Source of the DNA: Azotobacter chroococcum
GTDB taxonomy: Bacteria; Pseudomonadota; Gammaproteobacteria; Pseudomonadales; Pseudomonadaceae
Direction: 5' to 3'
DNA: 36,908 bases
Assembly (NCBI RefSeq): GCF_004339665.1
Contig: NZ_SMMU01000032.1
Span: 1-36,908, forward strand
In this document: positions 16,646 to 24,760 of the stretch, piece by piece
Numbering within the stretch: position 1 is the first letter of the stretch
Layout of the letters: each line of letters opens with the position of its first letter
Position numbers and translations under genes: made by a program
The notes under the pieces: model-generated
Database searches by the model: none
What the model saw: the letters and a program-made list of their open reading frames with translations, nothing else
What the model was told of the DNA's origin: nothing

Positions 16646-16674
16646 TTGACTTGGCTGTTGTTCAGTCCAATCTA
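16646..16674 (+). promoter_or_regulatory. Candidate sigma-70 promoter of the RHH regulator gene
   Basis: TTGACT (16646-16651) and AATCTA (16669-16674) are separated by 17 bases. The -35 box is good, the -10 box is moderate. This is the only AT-rich part of the gap. Confidence 0.4.
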
Positions 16675-16690
16675 CCATCTATATGGATGG
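16675..16690. promoter_or_regulatory. Candidate operator for the RHH regulator
   Basis: CCATCTATATGGATGG is a 16-bp near-perfect palindrome (14 of 16 positions), directly after the candidate -10 box and before the chosen start codon. This is where an autoregulating ribbon-helix-helix protein would bind. Confidence 0.4.
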
Positions 16691-16703
16691 CGAGGGGATG
16701 GTC

Positions 16704-17120
16704 ATGAGCATTCACGAACTGCGGCCGAAGGCCGGAGACACGACGGAAAAGATCACGATCAACCTGGGGGTCGTCGACCTGGGACAGATCGACCTGCTGG
16801 TTCAGGAAGGCTTCTATTCGAATCGAACCGATTTCATTCGTACGGCGATCCGCAATCAGCTGGCGACCCATGCCGAAGTGATCCGCGAAACGGTCGCCCG
16901 CAAGACCTTCGTCCTCGGCCTGCAGCACTACAGCCGTCGCGACCTGGAGGCCGTGCAGGCAGCCGGACAACGGCTCCAGATCCAGGTGCTGGGACTGGCC
17001 AGCATTGCAACGGATGTGCCTCCCGAACTCGCGCTGGCGACGATCGACTCGATCGTCGTGCTCGGCGCGCTCCATGCCAGCGCCGCGGTGAAGGCCGCGC
17101 TGGCGGACCGAATCCGGTGA
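16704..17120 (+). CDS. CopG-family ribbon-helix-helix regulator
   Basis: The 138-residue protein has a ribbon-helix-helix DNA-binding motif near residues 16-55: the strand KITINLGVVDLG is followed by helices QIDLLVQEG and NRTDFIRTAIRNQL. The C-terminal 80 residues form a separate part of unknown ligand specificity. The start at MSIHELRP is chosen because GAGGGG precedes it by eight bases; ATGs at 16683 and 16698 are alternatives. The PHA-depolymerase-type esterase gene begins 30 bp downstream, so the regulator probably controls this pair. A palindrome overlaps the upstream region. Family is clear; target and signal are inference. Confidence 0.82.
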   Translation: MSIHELRPKAGDTTEKITINLGVVDLGQIDLLVQEGFYSNRTDFIRTAIRNQLATHAEVIRETVARKTFVLGLQHYSRRDLEAVQAAGQRLQIQVLGLASIATDVPPELALATIDSIVVLGALHASAAVKAALADRIR

Positions 17121-17150
17121 CCGCAAGAGCGGCCCAGGGAGATTCGAACC

Positions 17151-18446
17151 ATGAATACCCGACGCAATTCCGATCTGTTTGAAGCTACACGGCTGACGCG
17201 CTCAGGCCGGCTCTGCGAAGCCACCGACCTCATTCAACGTACGCTGGGGGGCCGCCCGGCGCCACAGCCCGCGGCGCAGGCCTCCCCCACGAGCGGTGCC
17301 GGGGAAACGGTGCTCGAAGGCAACTTCCGGGTCATCGATGGCAGCCCGTTTGTCCCGGACCGCACGGTGCAGGACACCGACCGGGATACGGCAGGCAGCC
17401 GAGAGGCGCCCGAGACCGTCAGCGAACCGCTCTTCCCGTCGTCGCGCCTCGCTGCGGTCCTGCGCGAGAAACTGGCCAGGTTCCGCGGACCGGCGCCGGT
17501 CTTCGAACCGATCCACCCCCAGCCAGCGCCCGAGGCGATACCCGAAGGTGCCCGGTTCATTGCCGGCTCGTACAGCAACCCCGCGGGTACCCGCAGCTAC
17601 AAGCTGTATGTCCCGAGTGGCCATGAGGGGCAGCCGTTGCCGCTGGTCGTCATGCTGCATGGCTGCACGCAAAGTCCGGACGACTTTGCCGCCGGCACCC
17701 GCATGAACGAGCTCGCCGAGCAGGAGCCCTGCCTGGTGCTCTATCCGGCCCAGTCGAGCACGGCGAATTGTTCGAAGTGCTGGAACTGGTTCAATCCGGC
17801 GGACCAGCGCGCCGACCAGGGCGAGCCATCGCTGATCGCCGGCATGACCCGCGACGTCGCGGCACGCTACCAGGCCGACCCGCGGCGCATCTACGTCGCC
17901 GGTCTGTCGGCCGGCGGCGCCATGGCCACGACGATGGCGATGACCCACCCCGACCTGTATGCCGCAGCCGGCGTCCATTCCGGGCTGCCCCACGCGGCCG
18001 CGCACGACCTGCCTTCCGCGTTCGCCGCGATGCAGCAGGGCGCCAGCGGCGCCGGACACGCCGGAAAGGGCCAGATGCCCGCACGTCCGGTGCCGATCAT
18101 CGTCTTCCACGGCGACCAGGATACGACGGTGCATCCCGGCAATGGCGACCAGGTGATCGTCCAGTTTGCGCCGACCGCTTCCCGCCACGCCGCCCAGCCG
18201 AAAACCGGCGCGCATCCGGATGTGAAAGTGGAACGGGGCCAGGTACCGAACGGGCATGCCTACACCCGCACCCTCTACCATCACCCGAGCGGCTCGCCGC
18301 ACGTCGAGCAATGGACGATTCACGGTGCGGGTCATGCCTGGTCCGGGGGCAGCTCCCGCGGCTCCTATACCGATCCTCGGGGCCCGGATGCGAGCAAGGA
18401 AATGCTGCGCTTCTTCCTCGCCCATCCTGCCGAGCCGTCGAGGTAA
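17151..18446 (+). CDS. PHB-depolymerase-family esterase (LpqC-like), no signal peptide
   Basis: The 431-residue protein has an alpha/beta-hydrolase domain of the type-1 short-chain PHA depolymerase family from about residue 147: YKLYVPSGHEGQPLPLVVMLHGC, the nucleophile box VAGLSAGGAMA (Ser253), an acid region VFHGDQDTTVHPGNG, and HGAGHAWSGGS (His395). The cysteines of NCSKCWNWFN are also typical. The first 140 residues are a polar, Pro/Ala-rich extension starting MNTRRNSDLFEATRLTRSGR, not a signal peptide, so the enzyme is probably cytoplasmic and might act on stored polymer or oligomers, or on other esters. A GGGAG motif precedes ATG. It forms a likely operon with the RHH regulator. Confidence 0.88.
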   Translation: MNTRRNSDLFEATRLTRSGRLCEATDLIQRTLGGRPAPQPAAQASPTSGAGETVLEGNFRVIDGSPFVPDRTVQDTDRDTAGSREAPETVSEPLFPSSRLAAVLREKLARFRGPAPVFEPIHPQPAPEAIPEGARFIAGSYSNPAGTRSYKLYVPSGHEGQPLPLVVMLHGCTQSPDDFAAGTRMNELAEQEPCLVLYPAQSSTANCSKCWNWFNPADQRADQGEPSLIAGMTRDVAARYQADPRRIYVAGLSAGGAMATTMAMTHPDLYAAAGVHSGLPHAAAHDLPSAFAAMQQGASGAGHAGKGQMPARPVPIIVFHGDQDTTVHPGNGDQVIVQFAPTASRHAAQPKTGAHPDVKVERGQVPNGHAYTRTLYHHPSGSPHVEQWTIHGAGHAWSGGSSRGSYTDPRGPDASKEMLRFFLAHPAEPSR

Positions 18447-18483
18447 ACGGGGGTCCGCTGGAGCCTGTCTGGAAATCCAGCGC

Positions 18484-18510
18484 TGGCAAACCGCTTCGCG
18501 GGTTTTGCCA
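18484..18510. terminator. Hairpin between two convergent genes
   Basis: TGGCAAACCGC, loop TTC, GCGGGTTTTGCCA forms a stem with a small bulge, followed by CCCTAT. It resembles the GTAGGGTGGAAAA stems at 4739-4826 and probably ends transcription from both sides. Confidence 0.55.
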
Positions 18511-18533
18511 CCCTATCGCTCGATGCCCGCCCC

Positions 18534-19394
18534 TCAGGCCTCCCGCCGCACCGCCGGCGCGACGCGCTCCGCGGTCAGCACCAGGGCAATGCCGCCGAGC
18601 ACGGCCAGGGACGCGAGGCCCAGGCGCAAGGTCAGGGCCTCGCCGAGCAGCAGGGCGCCGGCCAGGGCGGCGAGGATCGGCACGCTGAGCTGGACGGTCG
18701 CCGCCTGCAGGGCGCCGAGGCCGCGCAGGGCGCTGTACCAGACGGCGTAGCCGAGCCCCGAGGTCAGCGCGCCGGAGAGCAGCGCATAGGCGAGCCCCTG
18801 CGGGTCCGGCTCGCGCTGCGCCAGCAGGAGCAGGCCGAGCGCCAGGGCCAGGGGGACGGCGCGCAGGAAGTTGCCGGCGGTGGCGGCCAGCGGATCGGCA
18901 CTGCCGCGGCCGAGCAGCGAGTAGACCGCCCAGGCCAGGCCGGCGAGCAGCATCAGCGCCGCGCTGCCCGGTGCCGGCGCATTGGCGCCCGGCAGCAGCA
19001 GGGCGACCAGTCCGGCGAGGGCGAGCAGCAGGCCGAGGCTCGCCCAGGGGCCGAGGCGCTCGCCGCGCGAGAGGCCGTAGAGCAGCATGCCCAGCTGCAC
19101 TGCGCCGAACAGCAGCAGCGCGCCGACGCCGGTATCGAGTTGCAGGTAGGCGAAGGAAAAACCGGCGGCGTAGACGAACAGCGCGACGGCACCGGACCAG
19201 CTGCCGCCCAGCCTGCCCCGCTTCGCCCCCAGACGCAGCAGCAGCCAGAGGCTCAGCGCGCCGGCGAGGAGGCGCACGGCGGTGAAGCTGGCGGCGTCGA
19301 TGCCGGTATCCCTGAGGGCCAGGCGGCAGAGCAGCGAGTTGCCGGCGAAGGCCAGCATGGCGAGGGCGGTGAGCAGCAGGGTGCGGGTGGTCAT
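18534..19394 (-). CDS. EamA/DMT-family transporter
   Basis: The 286-residue protein has about ten hydrophobic segments in two similar halves, as usual for EamA drug/metabolite transporters of the inner membrane. The first half starts MTTRTLLLTALAMLAFAGNSLLCRLAL and contains TAVRLLAGALSLWLLL; the second begins near PGSAALMLLAGLAWAVYSLLGRG and ends QLSVPILAALAGALLLGEALTLR, the recurrent end-of-repeat sequence. Substrate cannot be predicted. The start lacks a strong ribosome site (GAGA only). It converges with the esterase gene. Confidence 0.87.
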   Translation of the reverse strand: MTTRTLLLTALAMLAFAGNSLLCRLALRDTGIDAASFTAVRLLAGALSLWLLLRLGAKRGRLGGSWSGAVALFVYAAGFSFAYLQLDTGVGALLLFGAVQLGMLLYGLSRGERLGPWASLGLLLALAGLVALLLPGANAPAPGSAALMLLAGLAWAVYSLLGRGSADPLAATAGNFLRAVPLALALGLLLLAQREPDPQGLAYALLSGALTSGLGYAVWYSALRGLGALQAATVQLSVPILAALAGALLLGEALTLRLGLASLAVLGGIALVLTAERVAPAVRREA

Positions 19395-19472
19395 GGGGTC
19401 GTCTCTGCGTAGAGTCCGAGGTTTTTTCGGAGTCTAGCGTCTGCCGCCCGTGGCCATCCCCACACCTTCGGG

Positions 19473-19853
19473 TCAGGGCGCCGGTTCGGAAATCTCGATC
19501 AGGTTGAGGTCCGGGTCGCGCACATAGATCGAGCGGATCGGCCCGGTCGCGCCGGTGCGCATCACCGGCCCCTCGACGACCGGCCAGTTCATCCGCTGCA
19601 GATGGGCGATCACCGCTTCCAGCGGCTGGCTGGCGATGAAGCACAAATCCAGCGCGCCGGGCACCGGCAGGTGCGCCCTGGGCTCGAACTCGCGGCCACG
19701 CACGTGCAGGTTGATCTTCTGGTTGCCGAAGCGGAAGGCCAGCCGGCCGTTGCCGAAGGTTTCCAGGTGCATGCCGAGCACCTGCGTATAGAAGTGCGTG
19801 GTCGCCTCCGGGTCGCTGGCGGTCAGTACCAGGTGGTCGAGGTGGTCGATCAT
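19473..19853 (-). CDS. VOC (glyoxalase/bleomycin-resistance fold) family protein
   Basis: The 126-residue protein has a single VOC module: MIDHLDHLVLTASDPEATTHFYTQVLGM opens the first beta-alpha-beta unit with a metal-ligand His at residue 7, and IRSIYVRDPDLNLIEISEP closes the second with the conserved Glu. The family covers dioxygenases, isomerases and resistance proteins; nothing narrows it here. The start with GGGAG upstream is chosen; an upstream in-frame ATG would add 48 residues of no homology. It is the last core-like gene before the accessory island. Confidence 0.85.
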   Translation of the reverse strand: MIDHLDHLVLTASDPEATTHFYTQVLGMHLETFGNGRLAFRFGNQKINLHVRGREFEPRAHLPVPGALDLCFIASQPLEAVIAHLQRMNWPVVEGPVMRTGATGPIRSIYVRDPDLNLIEISEPAP

Positions 19854-20000
19854 CGGAGTCTCCCGTGGCGTGGCGCCCGGCCGTCGGCCTTGCCGGGTGC
19901 GGCGGAATTGGCAAGCATGGGGGCCGTCCCGCCCGGAGTCTGCCATGTCCCTGCCCGATCCGGACCTGCTGGTTGCCCTCAATAGGCCCTGATACACGGA

Positions 20001-20104
20001 ACGTCCACTCCTGGCCGCTTTGCCTACTACAACAACCGGCCGTTTCGGGTTGACTTCTATCCCTCGTCACCGACGACTGTCGACCCAAAGCGGAAGTTCG
20101 GCCG
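20001..20104. repeat. Degenerate intergenic repeat at the left edge of the island
   Basis: ACGTCCACTCCTGGCCGCTT at the start and GACCCAAAGCGGAAGTTCGG at the end are roughly inverted to each other, like repeats often seen between pseudomonad genes. Its first 33 bp (20008-20040) are similar to 26047-26081. No gene is seen in 19854-20225. Confidence 0.4.
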
Positions 20105-20225
20105 ACCAAAACCTATGACGGCTTTGCAACGGTTGCTGCTTGTCGCCGCCAATAGCGCAGCTCTCGTTTCGGAGCTCGAGGCAGTAAGCGAAGCGGGTCT
20201 GGCGAGGATTGGGAATCGTTGAGCC

Positions 20226-23200
20226 TCACAGATCGGCATCACGCAGCGCTTGCAACTGCTCCGCACTCGCTTTGTGGCGCTCGGTCATCGTTCCCGCGAC
20301 CTTCACTGTTCCAGCGTCCATCGTGTAGACGGTGGTGTGATAAACGCTGCCACCGAAGCCGCGGGAGATGCCGAAGTCCTGGCCCGCATACACATTCTTC
20401 TCGCCAGCGAGGACCCAGACCGGCTCGAGGCCAGCCTTCGCGAGCATGCTTAGGAAGTAGTCGCGCGAGACTATTGCGGCGCCGGAGCCGCGCTCTTTCA
20501 ATGAAGGGTCTTGCCACCTGAGTACTCCCTGGGCATCGGTGTACTCAGAGGTTCTCCCGTCGCGCAGGCGCAAGCCGATTAGCTTCATCAGACCGGAGGT
20601 GGGCAGGTGGAGACCGAGCGTCTCATCAATCGAGTTGTCGTTGTCGTTGCCCTCTGCATGCAACGTGGCCACTATGCCGGAATAGGGTGTATTGATGCCT
20701 GCGCCGGGGTTGGCTTCAAGTTCTATCTCCTTGGTATCGCGCCATCCGTGCTCGCCCAAGAAACACTCCAAACGCTCGTACTCCCCGAATCGGCTCACAT
20801 CGCCGCGATGCCTCTTAAGAATCTCTTGCGCCAGCTGCACGCCTGAGCCCAGCTTAGTAACCAAACAGGTGATGCGCGACCAAGCGTCCGCGTGATTGCG
20901 TCGCTCTTGACCAGGAACTTTCCAGCGGCGGAAGCCGTACGTCGTGAGCCACTTTTGGCCATCGTGACTGCACAAGTCGAGTTGCCCCACGTCGTTGCAA
21001 CGCCCGTCTTCGGAGCTCAGCCAAGCCAGTAGAACGTCCGTATCGCCGGAGGGAAGCTGCGGAGGTGACGGCGTCCACCAGGTGAGCGGTGTCGATTCCC
21101 AACCGGACTCGAGACTGTTCTGTAAAAGAAGAGATGGGTCCAGGTCTCTCTTCATGTCCCGTCCCACAGGGCCATACTCAAAGGCCCGCAGTAAGCCATC
21201 GTCCCCATACGAGCACACGGTCAGGTTGTCGACCAAGCGCGTGATGACTTCGGACAGCGCGATGTACTGGTACTTCTTCCCGACGCGCTCCACCCTGTGG
21301 TTCCCCATCCGGTCATGGGAGATGCCGCCGCCACGTTCGAACTTCTCGAAGAGCTCCTTGCTCCATCCGAGATTGTGGGCGCGCTCGCAAATCCAGCGCC
21401 TCAATGGCTCGCGGTCAACCTTCGGCGGGTGTCTGTCGTCGCTGTTCATCCGAGTCGCTTCTAGCATGTGCTGTTCGGCAAAGCTCGTGTACTCCGCAAG
21501 CTGCCCGGCGTTGAGTGAAGCCTTGAAAGCTTCATTCGCCTTCTCGAGTGAACCCCACAGTTGCGTCTCTTCCTCGTCCCTGCCCCAACCGCGGAAAGGC
21601 CTCTGGCGATAGTCTGTGGATGCTCTGAAGAGCGCGATATAGCACTCAAGTTGCTTTGGATCAGCCTTCTCTAGGAACGCCTGCAGCCAGTTTTCAAAGA
21701 GTTCCCGAGTACTCTTTCCCGCTAGAGCGCGCGGCATGTCAACAATCCCGTGCATCCATGCACTTAGGGTGTAGTTGCCAAAGTCTCCATGCTGATCCGT
21801 CGACGAACAGATGGAATCTCCGTATCCCTTCTCACGGTACTTTTCTAGGTCCTCAGAAGTGATGACCTCAAGCGGCCATGCTGAAGTGAACTTGGCTTCG
21901 CACGCATCGAGGTCAATCTCGGATGGAAGCTGTCCGACGTGCTGTGCGTAGAGAAGGATGCCGAGTGCGAAGTCTCGGGCGAGTAGGTTCAGTGGCGGCT
22001 GCCGGCCGTCCGCGAAGTGGCTTGCCCACACTGCGGAGGCAAGAGCCTTGCAACCGCCTCGGTCCGTGCCTTGCATCGCGGAGCCGTAGCAGGCCGCCAG
22101 CAGGCGTTCCGCGATGTATGCGTCGTTGACGTTGGCGAACTTGCAAATCAAGTCCGCGCCGTCACTCAGATTGTTGGACAGCAAGTTGGCTAAGGCCTTG
22201 GTTGCGCGATCGCGGACGGCGCGATTGCTCGTCGACAGGAACCAAGTCAGGACAAGCGCGGCAAGCCTTCTCCGCTCCTTGTCGACCTCATCGGCATCTA
22301 CCTGCCACGCCCAGTCGATGAGCGACTCGACTGCCCCTCCATCACTCAAGTCGTCTTCGGCCAGGAAGACGGACCATGTGGCGTCCCGCTGCGGCATTGA
22401 CAGTTGCCAGAGCTCGTCGTGGAGCCAATCGGCGTTGTATGGGTTGCCGGGCTCGGTGCTCACCAGTAGCAGCAAGCCGTACGGCGACTGACCCGTGCTA
22501 TCGCAGAGCTTCTTCACCCAATCCGCAGTCCGACTAGTGAAGGCCTGCGAAGCGCGCCAGGCCAAGGACGTCCTGAACGCATCGCAAAGGGTCTCGCTCT
22601 CCAAGGCGTCTTCAGGCAGCACATCGAACAGCTCAAGGCCGAACTGCTCCGGAATCTGCAAGGCAAGAGCTTCGACCAGGCCGGCAAACTGCCACGACTC
22701 GAAGAGCGAGAGGTAGCTTGCCAGCGGTTCCTTCTTGAACGAGCCTTGGACGTCGCTTCGGTCGACCTGTTCAAGGAGACGCTTGGCCCGCAGGTGGTCG
22801 GACAGCCGCTCGAACGTGAATCGAATGATTTCCTTCAAGGCACCCTCGTGCCATTCGACATCTTGGGTCAAGACGCCTTCCGAGAGGAAGGCCGTGAAGA
22901 GGCTCTTGTCGGTGAGGCCGCCAGACGGGTGTATGCCTTCTAGCAACTCGAAGGTGGACTCCAAAGACAGTGCGCCGGTGTCGCCTTGCTTGGCGCAGGC
23001 TTGGAGGAATGCGTTCAGCGCCTTGCGCGGAATGTTGAGCTGTGGAACGAGTTTGAGGTCGCTCTCAACCTTTCGCGCGACGGCGTCTAGGTAGAAGTCG
23101 AAGATTGTGCTCAGGCCATCCAAGCCCTTTGGAAGTTGCTTGAGATTCTCGGCGTCGAGGTATGTGCAGCAGGTTCTTAGGAATAGTGGGTTTTCGAATT

Positions 23201-24713
23201 CGCGCGCCAGGTTTGGAGAGCTCGGCCGAGCGATGCCGCGGCGGTCGAGGTATGCCTTGGCCGCGGCGCCGGACCGGCCTGAGAAGCCAGGGTGCTCGGT
23301 CCGCTCTAGGCCCTTCAACGGAAGGAGATGGACGTAGGTCTTGCGCACGGTCAGAGCGAGTGCGATGCGTGGGAACTTTCGTACAAGTGCTACAAAGCCC
23401 TGAAGACGTGTTTCCCACAGCGCGATGCCGTGCCTCTCATTCAGCGCGTCGACCGCAATCACAGCGCGGCAGCCGGCGGCTTCTGCTGCAGCGTCCAGCG
23501 CTCCAAGGAACTCGTCGGTCGTGACCTGTGACAGATCCAGCAGACCTCGGATCTGCTGCCACGGGTCCCCTTCCGTCAGACTGTTCGTGAGCACGAGAAT
23601 GAATGGCCGCTTGCGCTCCAGTTGCCTTTCGCCAAAGTCGGCCAGGAGGTGCGACTTTCCGATGCCTGCCGGCCCCGAAATCAACAACTCGTGCTTGTTG
23701 ATGACCCGCCACGGTCCGGATGCCAGTTCGCGGCTGACGCGCTGTACTGCCGAGTAAAGGTCAAACAGATCCTTTCGGGCGATGTGTATGTCCTTCTCTG
23801 GTTCCTTCTTTGCCAGCTCGGTCAAGGCTTCAACGATAGCGGAGAGTGCAGTAGCGCAGAAGGCGGTCCAGGGCTCAACAGCAACCAGTTCCTCTGGCAA
23901 CGCAGGCGGCTCTGTAAGGCTTCGCTGAAGCGGTGCGCAAGCCTCATGAACTCGCTCCGCAATCTGCTGTAGGCCTTCTCGCTCCAGGCTTACAGCCGCA
24001 CCGTCCAGGTTATACGTAACCTTGGCGGCCCATTCGTGTGGTGCCAGTAACATCTCAGGAGCGCGCGAAATGGACTGCAGCTGCGGCTGGATGGGCAGGT
24101 CAACGTGGCTCTCTGGGCTGTACCGTTCGCCAAGGTTGGAACGGACGATGTCGAACTTCTCTCGGAACCATGCTGAGCTGAAGCGGACGGCGTCGAACCA
24201 GTAGCAAGCACGTCCGGAGTACATGGGGTTGTCGCGACCGAGTCGCTCTTCAATGCTCGACGCGCTCCAAAGCTCGATGGTCAGCTCTCGCCTGTCGGCT
24301 GCCGCAGCTGCGACACTTTCGGTCCGCCACTTCTCAAAGCGCTGGACCTCGCTGTCCTTCTTTCCAGACCGGTTGTCCCTCAGGTCGATGGGCAGGCAGA
24401 CCACAAACCTGCGCAACTGAGGATGCGCTGCGAGGGCTCGGTTGAGGGAGTCATTCAAGTTCGAAACTTGGCCGCTCTCGAAGCCGTTGATGAAGTACTT
24501 CGCTTGCCAGCCAACTTCATGCCCATCAGGATAGGTCCTGTAGCACTCCAGGCCCTGGTCAGCGCCAGACCCTTTCCGGAAGAAGCTACTCCCCTCTGCC
24601 GGGTCCTCGAGGGCTGCCAGTTGGCAGCAGAGCTCTTCGAAGCCGCCCATCTGCGTGCCGCGGTGATTACGGATACGTGTGAAGTCCAATTTCTGCCCCA
24701 ACTTGACCTCCAT
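20226..24713 (-). CDS. Avs-like STAND NTPase with N-terminal Mrr-like nuclease domain (candidate anti-phage defence protein)
   Basis: This 1495-residue protein has three parts. Residues 24-155 look like an Mrr/PDDEXK nuclease: GADQGLECYR (Asp52) and VGWQAKYF (Gln70-x-Lys72), then RFVVCLPIDLRDN and LTIELWSASSIEERL. A STAND NTPase follows with Walker A GPAGIGKSHLL (347-357), PWQQIRGLLDL, EFLGALDAAAEAAGCRAVIAVDALNER as Walker B (418-427) and LALTVRKTY. The C-terminal 900 residues are mostly helical and likely form the sensor. AVAST proteins with this order (Avs4 type) sense phage proteins and degrade DNA. GC is visibly lower than the neighbours. The ATG shown lies at the IS630 insertion point. 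TTG at 24701, behind GGAGGT, or ATG at 24650 are plausible native starts. Confidence 0.82.
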   Translation of the reverse strand: MEVKLGQKLDFTRIRNHRGTQMGGFEELCCQLAALEDPAEGSSFFRKGSGADQGLECYRTYPDGHEVGWQAKYFINGFESGQVSNLNDSLNRALAAHPQLRRFVVCLPIDLRDNRSGKKDSEVQRFEKWRTESVAAAAADRRELTIELWSASSIEERLGRDNPMYSGRACYWFDAVRFSSAWFREKFDIVRSNLGERYSPESHVDLPIQPQLQSISRAPEMLLAPHEWAAKVTYNLDGAAVSLEREGLQQIAERVHEACAPLQRSLTEPPALPEELVAVEPWTAFCATALSAIVEALTELAKKEPEKDIHIARKDLFDLYSAVQRVSRELASGPWRVINKHELLISGPAGIGKSHLLADFGERQLERKRPFILVLTNSLTEGDPWQQIRGLLDLSQVTTDEFLGALDAAAEAAGCRAVIAVDALNERHGIALWETRLQGFVALVRKFPRIALALTVRKTYVHLLPLKGLERTEHPGFSGRSGAAAKAYLDRRGIARPSSPNLAREFENPLFLRTCCTYLDAENLKQLPKGLDGLSTIFDFYLDAVARKVESDLKLVPQLNIPRKALNAFLQACAKQGDTGALSLESTFELLEGIHPSGGLTDKSLFTAFLSEGVLTQDVEWHEGALKEIIRFTFERLSDHLRAKRLLEQVDRSDVQGSFKKEPLASYLSLFESWQFAGLVEALALQIPEQFGLELFDVLPEDALESETLCDAFRTSLAWRASQAFTSRTADWVKKLCDSTGQSPYGLLLLVSTEPGNPYNADWLHDELWQLSMPQRDATWSVFLAEDDLSDGGAVESLIDWAWQVDADEVDKERRRLAALVLTWFLSTSNRAVRDRATKALANLLSNNLSDGADLICKFANVNDAYIAERLLAACYGSAMQGTDRGGCKALASAVWASHFADGRQPPLNLLARDFALGILLYAQHVGQLPSEIDLDACEAKFTSAWPLEVITSEDLEKYREKGYGDSICSSTDQHGDFGNYTLSAWMHGIVDMPRALAGKSTRELFENWLQAFLEKADPKQLECYIALFRASTDYRQRPFRGWGRDEEETQLWGSLEKANEAFKASLNAGQLAEYTSFAEQHMLEATRMNSDDRHPPKVDREPLRRWICERAHNLGWSKELFEKFERGGGISHDRMGNHRVERVGKKYQYIALSEVITRLVDNLTVCSYGDDGLLRAFEYGPVGRDMKRDLDPSLLLQNSLESGWESTPLTWWTPSPPQLPSGDTDVLLAWLSSEDGRCNDVGQLDLCSHDGQKWLTTYGFRRWKVPGQERRNHADAWSRITCLVTKLGSGVQLAQEILKRHRGDVSRFGEYERLECFLGEHGWRDTKEIELEANPGAGINTPYSGIVATLHAEGNDNDNSIDETLGLHLPTSGLMKLIGLRLRDGRTSEYTDAQGVLRWQDPSLKERGSGAAIVSRDYFLSMLAKAGLEPVWVLAGEKNVYAGQDFGISRGFGGSVYHTTVYTMDAGTVKVAGTMTERHKASAEQLQALRDADL

Positions 24714-24731
24714 TTACTAAGCTTCTCGAAA

Positions 24732-24756
24732 GTATTGTCATATTGAGAGACAATAC
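24732..24756. promoter_or_regulatory. Perfect palindrome just before the IS630 transposase start
   Basis: GTATTGTC and GACAATAC flank a 9-base centre ATATTGAGA and end four bases before ATG. It could be an operator for the transposase's own helix-turn-helix domain, or an mRNA hairpin that hides the ribosome site. Confidence 0.4.
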
Positions 24757-24760
24757 CTCG

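Noticed and set aside
20057-20266. A 69-codon minus-strand frame after the Avs-like gene
   Set aside because: It overlaps the end of the large gene, has no start context and includes the degenerate intergenic repeat ending GFGRPNFRFGS.
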